Assembly (NCBI GenBank): GCA_002692855.1
Contig: NZMJ01000134.1
Span: 27,277 to 91,276, forward strand
Source: Maricaulis sp.
GTDB lineage: Bacteria > Pseudomonadota > Alphaproteobacteria > Caulobacterales > Maricaulaceae
Length of the DNA: 64,000 nucleotides
Direction: 5' to 3'
The notes under the pieces are model-generated. The model was not told where the DNA came from and did not search any database. It worked only from the letters and a program-made list of their open reading frames with translations. The position numbers and the translations under genes were made by a program. Below are positions 45,319-53,130 of this stretch, one piece after another. The number at the start of each line of letters is the position of its first letter. Positions within the stretch are counted from its first letter, which is position 1.

Positions 45319-46893
45319 ATGACCGACATCACCGTTCCGCAACTGGGCGAATCCGTCACCGAAGCCACGGTGGGAAGCTGGAATTTCGCCGAAGGTGATG
45401 CGGTCAAGCGCGACGACATCCTGGTCGAGCTGGAAACCGACAAGGTGTCGATCGAAGTGCGCGCCGATGAAGACGGTACGTTGACCAAGATCGTCGCTCC
45501 GGAAGGCCAGACGGTCGAGATCGGCGCGAAACTGGCCGAGATGGGCGCAGGCGGCGCGGCGGCTGAACCGGCGAAGGAAGACGCCCCCAAGGGCGAAGCT
45601 GCCAAACCGGCCCCTGCCAAGGCCGAGGCCAAGAGCGCCCCGGCAAAGCCGAAGGCGGACGACAGCGGTTCAACCGTCGAGGCCACCATTCCGGAAATGG
45701 GCGAGTCGGTGGCCGAAGGCACGGTCGGTGCGTGGCTGGTGGATGCCGGCGCGGCGGTGAAGAAGGACCAGGCCCTGGTCGAGATCGAGACCGACAAGGT
45801 CGCGGTCGAAGTGCCGTGCCCGGCTGACGGCATCCTGGCCGAGCGGCTGGCTGACGAAGGCGATACGGTGGCGCCGGGCGACGTGATCGCCCGCATTCGG
45901 ACCGGGGGCGCATCCGAAGCAGACGCCCCGGCGGAAGAGGCCGCTCCGGACGACGCCGGATCGGGCGAGGCGGAAGAAGACGTCAAGGCGATGCCCTCGG
46001 CCGCGCGCATGGCCGAAGAAAAGAATGTCGACCTTAACAGCGTCGAGGGCAGCGGCAAGGATGGCCGCGTGACCAAGGGCGACGTGATGAAAGCCTCCGA
46101 GTCCGGCGCATCCGCGCCCGCTTCGGGCGAAGCCAAGCGTGAGCCGGCCCCGGCCAAGGCCGCGCCGGCGAAGTCCCCGCCGCGCGACACCGGTCCGCGC
46201 GAGGAACGGGTGAAAATGACCCGCCTGCGCCAGACCATCGCGCGCCGCCTGAAGGAGGCACAGGACACGGCTGCGATGCTGACCACCTTCAACGAGGCGG
46301 ACATGAGCGCGATCATGTCGATGCGCAAAACGCATCAGGACGCCTTCGTCGAAAAGCACGGCGTGAAGCTGGGCTTCATGAGCTTCTTCGTGAAGGCGTG
46401 CGTCAATGCGCTGAAGGAGATCCCGGCGGTCAATGCCGAGATCGACGGCGAGGATATCATCTACAAGAATTACTACGACATCGGCGTGGCGGTCTCGACC
46501 GAGCGCGGCCTCGTCGTGCCGGTGCTGCGCGATTGCGATACCAAGTCGCTCGCCGACATCGAGAAGGAAATCATCGATCTCGGCCGCCGCGCCCGCGACG
46601 GAAAGCTGGGGATTGACGACATGCAGGGCGCGACCTTCACCGTGTCCAATGGCGGCATTTTCGGCTCGCTCCTGTCGACGCCGATCCTCAATGCGCCGCA
46701 GTCGGGCATTCTGGGCATGCACAAGATCCAGGAGCGCCCGGTGGCCGAAAAGGGCCAGGTCGTGGTGCGCCCGATGATGTATCTGGCGCTGTCCTATGAC
46801 CACCGCATCGTCGATGGCCGCGAGGCCGTGACCTTCCTCGTGAAGGTCAAGGATGCGCTGGAAGACCCGGCCCGGCTGGTGCTGGACCTCTAG
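45319..46893 (+). CDS. sucB: 2-oxoglutarate dehydrogenase E2 (dihydrolipoyl succinyltransferase) with two lipoyl domains
   Basis: A 524-residue core subunit. Two lipoyl domains are present, with lipoylated lysines predicted at Lys42 and Lys160 (both in ETDKV). They are separated by Ala/Pro/Lys linkers, followed by the E1/E3-binding domain ([23 protein letters not shown]) and a C-terminal catalytic domain ending in [11 protein letters not shown]. Most SucB proteins have one lipoyl domain and about 400-420 residues. The internal repeat is clear from the sequence. Confidence 0.95.
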   Translation: MTDITVPQLGESVTEATVGSWNFAEGDAVKRDDILVELETDKVSIEVRADEDGTLTKIVAPEGQTVEIGAKLAEMGAGGAAAEPAKEDAPKGEAAKPAPAKAEAKSAPAKPKADDSGSTVEATIPEMGESVAEGTVGAWLVDAGAAVKKDQALVEIETDKVAVEVPCPADGILAERLADEGDTVAPGDVIARIRTGGASEADAPAEEAAPDDAGSGEAEEDVKAMPSAARMAEEKNVDLNSVEGSGKDGRVTKGDVMKASESGASAPASGEAKREPAPAKAAPAKSPPRDTGPREERVKMTRLRQTIARRLKEAQDTAAMLTTFNEADMSAIMSMRKTHQDAFVEKHGVKLGFMSFFVKACVNALKEIPAVNAEIDGEDIIYKNYYDIGVAVSTERGLVVPVLRDCDTKSLADIEKEIIDLGRRARDGKLGIDDMQGATFTVSNGGIFGSLLSTPILNAPQSGILGMHKIQERPVAEKGQVVVRPMMYLALSYDHRIVDGREAVTFLVKVKDALEDPARLVLDL

Positions 46894-47009
46894 TTCCGCA
46901 TTCACGGGTTCGTGAGCCGATTTCGGGCGCCTGAATCGCGGATTTAAGGTGCGTCTTTCCCGAAACTCGGGTTAGCCTTCTCCATCAACAAATGGGGGGA
47001 GGGATACCC

Positions 47010-47459
47010 ATGACTGATCAAGTGAGCGCCCCTGCGGGCGTGAAAATTCCGGTCTGGTACTGGATTGTTGCCGGCCTGCTGACGCTCTGGAATGCCTTCG
47101 GGGTGTTCGACTTTCTGGCGACCAATCTTATGTCGGACGCCTATCTTCAGGCTTACACACCCGAACAACGGGCCTTCTTCACCGGCTTTCCGCTGTGGTT
47201 CATCATCATCTGGGGACTGGCCATCTTCACGGCCTTCTTCGGTGCCCTGTCCCTTCTGCTCAAGAAGGCCTGGGCGGTGATGCTGTCGATGGCGTCTGTC
47301 GCGCTCTATGTCCTGTCATCGATCTACACGCTTCTCATTGCGGGCGGCATGGCCCTGATGGGGACGACGGGCATGGTGATGAGTGCAGTGATCTTCGTCA
47401 TCCTGGTGTTTCAGGCTGCCTTCGCGCGCTGGGCCCGCAATCGCGGCTTCCTGGCCTAG
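47010..47459 (+). CDS. Four-helix membrane protein between sucB and lpd
   Basis: A 149-residue protein with four hydrophobic segments (about 13-35, 62-82, 88-108 and 113-133). WYWIVAGLLTLWNAFGVFDF at helix 1 resembles a small family of sugar-transporter-like membrane proteins, but I do not assign it. GGGGGGAGGG precedes ATG 47010. It lies 116 bases after sucB and 134 before lpd. Confidence 0.75.
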   Translation: MTDQVSAPAGVKIPVWYWIVAGLLTLWNAFGVFDFLATNLMSDAYLQAYTPEQRAFFTGFPLWFIIIWGLAIFTAFFGALSLLLKKAWAVMLSMASVALYVLSSIYTLLIAGGMALMGTTGMVMSAVIFVILVFQAAFARWARNRGFLA

Positions 47460-47593
47460 CGGCACGCACCCGCGACTGACCTTTCATGCGCCCGTCAGCG
47501 TTGAACACGCAGACGGGCGCGCCTAGGTTCGGGACAACCGAATCCGGGTGCGGCGCAACTGGGCTTGCCGCCCGCCCCATGAAAGGAATGCAC

Positions 47594-49000
47594 ATGTCCG
47601 GCACCTATGACGTCGTCATCATCGGGGGTGGTCCCGGCGGCTATAACTGCGCCATCCGGGCTGGCCAGCTGGGGCTGAAAACCGCCTGCATCGAGATGCG
47701 CGACACACTGGGCGGCACGTGCCTGAATGTCGGTTGCATCCCGTCAAAGGCGCTGCTGCACGCCTCGGAACTCTACGAGATGGCCGAGAAGGACTTCGCC
47801 GGCTTCGGGATCAAGACCGGCAAGCTGTCCTTTGACCTCAAGACGATGATGGGCCGCAAGGACGAAGCCGTGACGGGGCTGACGCAGGGCGTCGCCTATT
47901 TGTTGAAGAAGAACAAGGTCGACCACATCCGCGGCAAGGGCCGCATCGCCGGCAAGGGCGAGGTGGTGGTCGAGGGGCCGGACGGCGAGACCCAGACCCT
48001 GAAGACAAAGCACATCGTCATCGCAACCGGATCGGAAGTGACGCCGCTGCCGGGTGTCGAGATTGACGAGAAGCGCGTCGTGTCCTCCACCGGTGCGCTG
48101 TCCCTGGACAAGGTGCCGGGCAAGCTGGTGCTGATCGGCGCGGGCGTGATCGGTCTGGAACTGGGCTCGGTGTGGCGGCGTCTCGGCGCCGAGGTCACGG
48201 TCGTCGAGTATCTCGACCGTATCCTGCCGGGCATGGACGGCGAGATCGCCAAGCACGCCCAGAAGGTCTTCGCCAAGCAGGGCATGAGCTTCAAGCTCGG
48301 CCGCAAGGTCACCGGCGTCAGCGAAGGAGAGAATGGCGCCCTGCAAGTGGCGACCGAAGCCGCTTCGGGGGGCTCCGAAGAGACGATCGAGGCCGACACC
48401 GTGCTCGTCTGCATCGGACGGCGCCCCTATACCGAGGGGCTGGGGCTGGAGACGGTCGGGATCGAGACCGACAAGCGCGGCTACATCGCCAATGATCACT
48501 GGAAAACCAGCGCAGATGGCGTCTGGGTCATCGGCGATTGCACGCACGGCGCGATGCTGGCGCACAAGGCCGAAGACGAAGGCGTGGCTTGCGCCGAGCG
48601 GATTGCCGGCAAGGCCGGGCACGTCAATTACGACGCCATTCCGGGCGTGGTTTACACCAATCCGGAGATCGCCTCGGTAGGGGCGACCGAAGAGATGCTG
48701 AAAGACCAGGGCCGCGCCTACAAGACCGGGAAATTCCCCTTCCTGGCGAATTCACGCGCCCGCGCCAATCACGAGACCGACGGTCTGGTGAAGGTGCTGG
48801 CCGATGCGAAGACCGACGAGGTGCTCGGCGTTCACATGATCGGCAAGGGTGTCGGCGAAATGATCGCGGAAGCCGCGCTGGCGCTCGAATTCCGGGCTGC
48901 GTCGGAAGATATCGCCCGTACCAGCCACCCGCACCCGACCATGACCGAAGCGCTGCGGCAGGCCGCAATGGGTGTTGAAGGCTGGACGATGCAAGCCTGA
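47594..49000 (+). CDS. lpd: Dihydrolipoyl dehydrogenase (E3)
   Basis: A 468-residue flavoprotein that reoxidises dihydrolipoamide of the E2 core with NAD+. FAD-binding IIGGGPGGYNCA, redox disulphide GGTCLNVGCIPSKAL (Cys43/Cys48), NAD-binding IGAGVIGLELGSV and the catalytic HPHPTMTEA at the C-terminus are all present. AAAGGA marks ATG 47594; the frame opens earlier without a ribosome-binding site. Confidence 0.96.
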   Translation: MSGTYDVVIIGGGPGGYNCAIRAGQLGLKTACIEMRDTLGGTCLNVGCIPSKALLHASELYEMAEKDFAGFGIKTGKLSFDLKTMMGRKDEAVTGLTQGVAYLLKKNKVDHIRGKGRIAGKGEVVVEGPDGETQTLKTKHIVIATGSEVTPLPGVEIDEKRVVSSTGALSLDKVPGKLVLIGAGVIGLELGSVWRRLGAEVTVVEYLDRILPGMDGEIAKHAQKVFAKQGMSFKLGRKVTGVSEGENGALQVATEAASGGSEETIEADTVLVCIGRRPYTEGLGLETVGIETDKRGYIANDHWKTSADGVWVIGDCTHGAMLAHKAEDEGVACAERIAGKAGHVNYDAIPGVVYTNPEIASVGATEEMLKDQGRAYKTGKFPFLANSRARANHETDGLVKVLADAKTDEVLGVHMIGKGVGEMIAEAALALEFRAASEDIARTSHPHPTMTEALRQAAMGVEGWTMQA

Positions 49001-49186
49001 TTTCAGTCGTCATCACGGCAAGATGTCAAACAATTTACACGAGAATCAGCGCCGCTTGTGATAAAGTGGGGTTTCGGAATGTCGCGCTCCCCTGTCCCAA
49101 TTGGCGCGGTTCTGACTGGTTCGCACAACCCGATGGCCCCTTCGCGCGTTATATTCGCGGGGCGTGGCTTGTCAGTGGAAGATCGC

Positions 49187-49750
49187 ATGACGCATCGTCA
49201 TATCGAAATCCGGACAAACCGACTGAAGCTCGTTGCGCTGAACGTGGCGCTGTCGAAGCTGCAGATGACCGATCGCGAGTCGTTTTTCGAAGCCCTGTGC
49301 GTGCGCTCCGAACCCGTCTGGCCGCCCGAGCTGATGGATACGTCGGCCTTGCAGCAGGTCGATGAACGCCTGCGGGCGGATCCCGGCGAGGCAGGCTGGC
49401 TGACCTGGATTTTCATCTGGCCTGGCGTGGCCGGACAACCCGGCCGGCTGGTCGGCGCTGGCGGTTTCAAGGGGGCGCCGGATGCCGCCGGGAATGTCGA
49501 GATCGGCTATTCGATGATGCTGTCCTTCCGCGAGCAGGGTCTCGCCACCGAAGCCGTCGAGGGGCTGCTGGGCTGGGCCGAAAGCGATTCACGTGTCAGG
49601 CGGGTGATCGCACACACGCGCGATCACCTGACGGCGTCGCGCCGGGTGCTGGAAAAAACCGGGTTTGTCGAGACCGAGACCTTCGCCGATGAAGGCGAGG
49701 GCGGCCAGGTCGTGCGCTATGAGCGGCCGCGGCAGGCCAAGGCCGCCTGA
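49187..49750 (+). CDS. GNAT family N-acetyltransferase
   Basis: A 187-residue GNAT protein. IRTNRLKLVAL at the start and LSFREQGLATEAVEGLL as the acetyl-CoA loop. The frame opens to 49058, but the ATG at 49187 gives the usual RimJ-like start. A GTG 12 bases earlier is possible. Substrate unknown. It converges with the regulator gene at 49751 with no gap. Confidence 0.8.
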   Translation: MTHRHIEIRTNRLKLVALNVALSKLQMTDRESFFEALCVRSEPVWPPELMDTSALQQVDERLRADPGEAGWLTWIFIWPGVAGQPGRLVGAGGFKGAPDAAGNVEIGYSMMLSFREQGLATEAVEGLLGWAESDSRVRRVIAHTRDHLTASRRVLEKTGFVETETFADEGEGGQVVRYERPRQAKAA

Positions 49751-50050
49751 TCAGCCCAGCAGGCTACGCATCTGGTCGAGATAGGCCATCCAGGCCTTGC
49801 GACCCGAGTCGGTCAGGCGCGCGCGGGTTTGCGGCCTGCGTCCGACAAAGCGCTTGTCGATCCCGATATATCCCGCGTCCTCGAGCTTTCGCAGGCTGAC
49901 GGAGAGATTGCCGTCCGTCGCGCCGGTGCGCTCTTTCAACTCCCCGAATGTCGCCGAGTCCACGCCGGACAGGTAAGCCATGATCCCGAGCCGGAGCTTG
50001 GAATGGATCACATCATCGAGAGAGGCGGCGTCGAATTCGCTGTCGCTCAT
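49751..50050 (-). CDS. Winged-helix transcriptional regulator
   Basis: A 99-residue wHTH protein: LDDVIHSKLRLGIMAYLSGVDSATFGELKERTGATDGNLSVSLRKLEDAGYI, then the wing RRPQTRARLTDSGRKAW. This matches the small MarR/PadR-like HTH_27 group. It overlaps the membrane-protein gene by ATGA and so shares its promoter, where a perfect inverted repeat overlaps the -10. Probably an autorepressor of this two-gene operon. Confidence 0.88.
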   Translation of the reverse strand: MSDSEFDAASLDDVIHSKLRLGIMAYLSGVDSATFGELKERTGATDGNLSVSLRKLEDAGYIGIDKRFVGRRPQTRARLTDSGRKAWMAYLDQMRSLLG

Positions 50051-50667
50051 GTCAGTGTCTTGGGCTCATGCGCGATCATCTTCAGGCCGGGCAGAACGGC
50101 GCTGAGGGCAATTGCCGCCGCCGACAGGAAGTAGAGCTCGGAAGTCCCGTACAGGACCGGCGTGATGATGGCGGCGATCCCCGACAGCAGGGCCGGGCCG
50201 TAGAGCCAGCGCAACCCCGAAAGGGCTGCCGTGACCGAGAAGGCAAATCCATAGCCGAAGAAGGCGATGGTCAGGATACTGTCGAACAGCACGACCGGCG
50301 TATTGAACACCGCCGTCCAGAATACGAGCGAAAGGACATAGGCAAAGATGCCGATCCCGACCGTCATCCACGCGGCGCGGGAGACGCGGTTGGCAGCAGA
50401 GCGAGCTCCCGGTTTTCCGGCGAGGCCACGCCCCAGAAATGCCGACGTGATGCCGCCGACGAGGCCGTAAACCATCCAGATCACACCGACATTCCGGGTG
50501 GCCAGTGGCAAAATGCCTTCGAGGACGAGGCCGTGGGCGATGGTCGCCAGCACGGAAAGTCCGCCCCACAAGAGCAGGTATCGTCCGCCGATCAGCGGCG
50601 CGTTGGCGCCCGACTCGGCGAGTGATTTCAGATAAGCCAGATCTTCGTGGGCACCCTGCGTGGTCAT
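50047..50667 (-). CDS. Membrane protein cotranscribed with the winged-helix regulator
   Basis: A 206-residue protein with six hydrophobic helices after a 25-residue cytoplasmic start (AHEDLAYLKSLAESGANAP). This N-terminal pattern followed by helices is common in proteins partnered with HTH_27 regulators, but no biochemical role is known. Gene order is membrane protein first, regulator second. GGGAG of the operator arm serves as its ribosome-binding site. Confidence 0.8.
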   Translation of the reverse strand: MTTQGAHEDLAYLKSLAESGANAPLIGGRYLLLWGGLSVLATIAHGLVLEGILPLATRNVGVIWMVYGLVGGITSAFLGRGLAGKPGARSAANRVSRAAWMTVGIGIFAYVLSLVFWTAVFNTPVVLFDSILTIAFFGYGFAFSVTAALSGLRWLYGPALLSGIAAIITPVLYGTSELYFLSAAAIALSAVLPGLKMIAHEPKTLT

Positions 50668-50675
50668 GGCCGTCT

Positions 50676-50723
50676 CCCGCTTACTTTACGATTCAAAGTA
50701 AGCGGGTTCGGATCAGTCAGCAA
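50676..50723 (-). promoter_or_regulatory. Promoter and perfect 12-bp operator of the regulator/membrane-protein operon
   Basis: On the minus strand TTGCTG (50723-50718) and TACTTT (50700-50695) are 17 bases apart. The plus-strand inverted repeat CCCGCTTACTTT (50676-50687) / AAAGTAAGCGGG (50695-50706), with a 7-base centre, covers the -10, and its end overlaps the ribosome-binding site. It is the obvious binding site for the winged-helix protein. Confidence 0.72.
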
Positions 50724-50735
50724 GTGGGTGGCGGT

Positions 50736-51317
50736 TCAGCCCGGAAAGCGGACCGAAGCCGCCAGGCGTTCAGAGATGGAGGCCCCGGCATCGGCAATCA
50801 GTTCACCCGATTCCGCGTCGCGGGAGACGAGGGTGAAAATGAAGACGCCTTCGCGCAGACCGTTCTGCAGCACGATCGCCTGGCCGTAAAAATTGCCTTC
50901 GTCGGATTCCTCGAAGCCGCGGCAGACGCGCACTATCGTGCCCGCCCCGGCGTCCTCGAACGGACCTTCGAATGCCACACCATCGGACCCCGCCGGGCAC
51001 AGCTCGTCGCCGGCCTGGGTCTCTCCTGCGGAATAGACATGCAGGTCAAAGCTGAGATTGATTTCGCCCTGTTCGCCATCGCCTTCCTGCAGGATCGGCC
51101 AGACTTCCGACATCACGGCGGTCAGGTCTGCGGACAGGGAGGCGGGATCATCAATGGTAATCCGGCCCTGCGGCGCGGCCATGCCGGCGACATCGACGAG
51201 CGAGGCCACCAGCCCATTTGCCCAGGATTCCGGCGATTCACCGGCCTGATCGGCGGTGTCAGCCTCCTGAACGGACAAGGTTGCAGACAGGAGAAGGGCG
51301 GTCACGATAGGCAGCAT
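50736..51317 (-). CDS. Uncharacterised secreted protein
   Basis: A 193-residue protein with a signal peptide (MLPIVTALLLSATLSVQ). The mature protein is acidic, with a cysteine pair (DELCPAGSD, VRVCRGF) that may form a disulphide. No family recognised. ATG 51317 has AGGA about 8 bases upstream; a second in-frame ATG at 51326 has none at proper distance. It ends 13 bases before the operator at 50723. Confidence 0.68.
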   Translation of the reverse strand: MLPIVTALLLSATLSVQEADTADQAGESPESWANGLVASLVDVAGMAAPQGRITIDDPASLSADLTAVMSEVWPILQEGDGEQGEINLSFDLHVYSAGETQAGDELCPAGSDGVAFEGPFEDAGAGTIVRVCRGFEESDEGNFYGQAIVLQNGLREGVFIFTLVSRDAESGELIADAGASISERLAASVRFPG

Positions 51318-51383
51318 GGATAGCATCCTGTTGTAAGTCAGCCTCCAGAATGGCGAAGCTGAATGAACTGCGCATGAAGGCCT

Positions 51384-52304
51384 TCAGCGACGATTCGCAC
51401 GCGGGTGGGCTGCCGCGTGGACTGCCATCAGGCGCGCGGGTTCGATATCGGCATAAATCTGGGTTGTCGACAGGCTCGCATGGCCCAGCAATTCCTGAAT
51501 CGCGCGCAAATCCCCGCCGTGAGCGAGCAAATGGGTCGCATAGGCGTGGCGAAGCGCATGGGGCGTGGCCGATGGCCCGAGACCCAGGCGCGACCGCAAG
51601 GTCTGCATCAGTTTCTGGACGGCGCGCGATCCCAGCGGTCCGCCCCGCAGGGCGCGGAACAGAGGGGCATCCGGTTCGACCGGCATGGGGCACAGCCTGA
51701 CATAGTCCGCGACCGCCCTGGCGACCACGGGCAAGACGGGGACAATGCGTGTCTTGTTGCCCTTACCGGTGATCCGCAATGCCGCAGGCAAGGGATAATC
51801 GACTCCGGTCAGGGACAGGGCTTCGGACAAGCGCAGTCCGCAGCCATAGAGCAAGGCGACCAGTGCGGCGTCACGCGCCTCGACCCAGGGTTCGCCGCCG
51901 CGATGTCCGGCCTCGTCCATCAGGCGCAGGGCCGCGTCCTCGGAAACCGGCTTCGGCTTGGGCCGCGCCAGTTTCGGGCCTTCGATGACCAGCAGGCCCG
52001 GCGCGTCGAGACCCCACCGGCGCTGAATGTATTTGAAGAAGCCGCGGACGGCTGACAATTCGCGGGCCAGCGAGCGCGCCGCCAGTCCGTCACGCCGCCG
52101 CGCCGCCATCCAGGCGCGAAAGTCCGCCGGCTTCAAAGCGCACAGGGCGCCGAGGTCCGGCGTTGCTGCGAGGTGACCTGCCAGGAATTCAAGAAAGCCG
52201 TCGAGGTCGCGCCGATAGGCGTCCGTGGTGCGCACGCTGGCGCGGCGCTCACCCGACAGGTGATCGAGATAGAGGCCCAGCGCCGTCGCGGCCGGAAGGG
52301 TCAG
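51384..52304 (-). CDS. xerC: Tyrosine recombinase XerC, apparently with a CTG start
   Basis: Site-specific recombinase that resolves chromosome dimers at dif with XerD. The catalytic residues are present: Arg in YGCGLRLSEAL, Lys in TGKGNKTR, HALRHAYATHLL (H-x-x-R), His in LLGHASLS and Tyr in TQIYADIE. The first ATG/GTG/TTG is GTG at 52235, but the conserved N-terminal helix (GLYLDHLSGERRAS) is encoded upstream in the same frame. CTG at 52304-52302, overlapping the DUF484 stop as CTGA, restores the usual 306 residues. With GTG only, 283 residues. Conserved neighbour of DUF484 and priA. Confidence 0.85.
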   Translation of the reverse strand: MTLPAATALGLYLDHLSGERRASVRTTDAYRRDLDGFLEFLAGHLAATPDLGALCALKPADFRAWMAARRRDGLAARSLARELSAVRGFFKYIQRRWGLDAPGLLVIEGPKLARPKPKPVSEDAALRLMDEAGHRGGEPWVEARDAALVALLYGCGLRLSEALSLTGVDYPLPAALRITGKGNKTRIVPVLPVVARAVADYVRLCPMPVEPDAPLFRALRGGPLGSRAVQKLMQTLRSRLGLGPSATPHALRHAYATHLLAHGGDLRAIQELLGHASLSTTQIYADIEPARLMAVHAAAHPRANRR

Positions 52305-52984
52305 TCCCTCAGCCAGGGAATAATCCGCCTTTCCACGGCCCGCGCCAGGAAGTTCAGGAATTCGGTGCCCTGACCGGGTTCGAACATTCCGCCATCGCTG
52401 CTCCCGAGGGCGAGGATGCCCGGCACGCCTTCGAGATCGAGACGTGCGAGTGCCTGGCTGGCTAGGGTTCGCCCGAAGACAGCCTGGGAAGTGCCGGCGT
52501 TGACCGGGCCGGTAAAATCATTGTCCTCGCCCAAAAGGCGGTCACCCAGACCGGGCGCGCATGGACGCAGCGCAAGGGCGCTTGAAAGGGGTGTGACGCC
52601 TTCGGAGAGAACCGTTAGCGCATCGACCCCGAGCGCGACCGGCAAGGTGGTCGCCAAAGCCGTGTCGAGGGCCACCAGGTCGGTGCAGTCCATCAGCGAC
52701 AACGCTGCGACCTGGGTGCGGCCCATCAGGGCAAGATTGGCGCGGGCCGTTTCAGCCATGTATTCGCGCGTTGCCTTGAGCCGCCGGTTTTCCGCCAGCA
52801 GGCGGTCACGCACCACGGCATTGAAGTCGACGACATTGCCATCGCCCGAAGGGCCGGCCAGCCGGGTCATCAGTTCGGTGTCGGACCGGACCCAGTCGGG
52901 GTTGTCCATGAGTGCGCGCCGAAGGGCAGCCATATCCGTCTCGCCGGGCGCGGAGGCCCCGCGCGCGTTCCAGTTCGCTTCCAT
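52301..52984 (-). CDS. DUF484 family protein
   Basis: A 227-residue protein of the DUF484 (GAF-like) family, whose gene normally precedes xerC. WVRSDTELMTRLAGPSGDGNVVDFNAVVRDRLLAENRRLKATREYM is the conserved coiled N-terminal part. The C-terminal GAF-like fold ends in FLARAVERRIIPWLRD. Function unknown; conservation with xerC suggests a chromosome-related role. It overlaps xerC by four bases. Confidence 0.87.
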   Translation of the reverse strand: MEANWNARGASAPGETDMAALRRALMDNPDWVRSDTELMTRLAGPSGDGNVVDFNAVVRDRLLAENRRLKATREYMAETARANLALMGRTQVAALSLMDCTDLVALDTALATTLPVALGVDALTVLSEGVTPLSSALALRPCAPGLGDRLLGEDNDFTGPVNAGTSQAVFGRTLASQALARLDLEGVPGILALGSSDGGMFEPGQGTEFLNFLARAVERRIIPWLRD

Positions 52985-53130
52985 TTACCCCACCATCGGT
53001 TTTCCGATTGTTGTGTGCCAAAGCTAGCGCGCGGCGGTTGGGATTCCCCTAACGCGGCTGAAAAAGTTCGAACCGGAGACGGGGCGCGTTACAGTGGGGG
53101 CTGCGAGTCGCTCCACCGGATTTTGAACCC

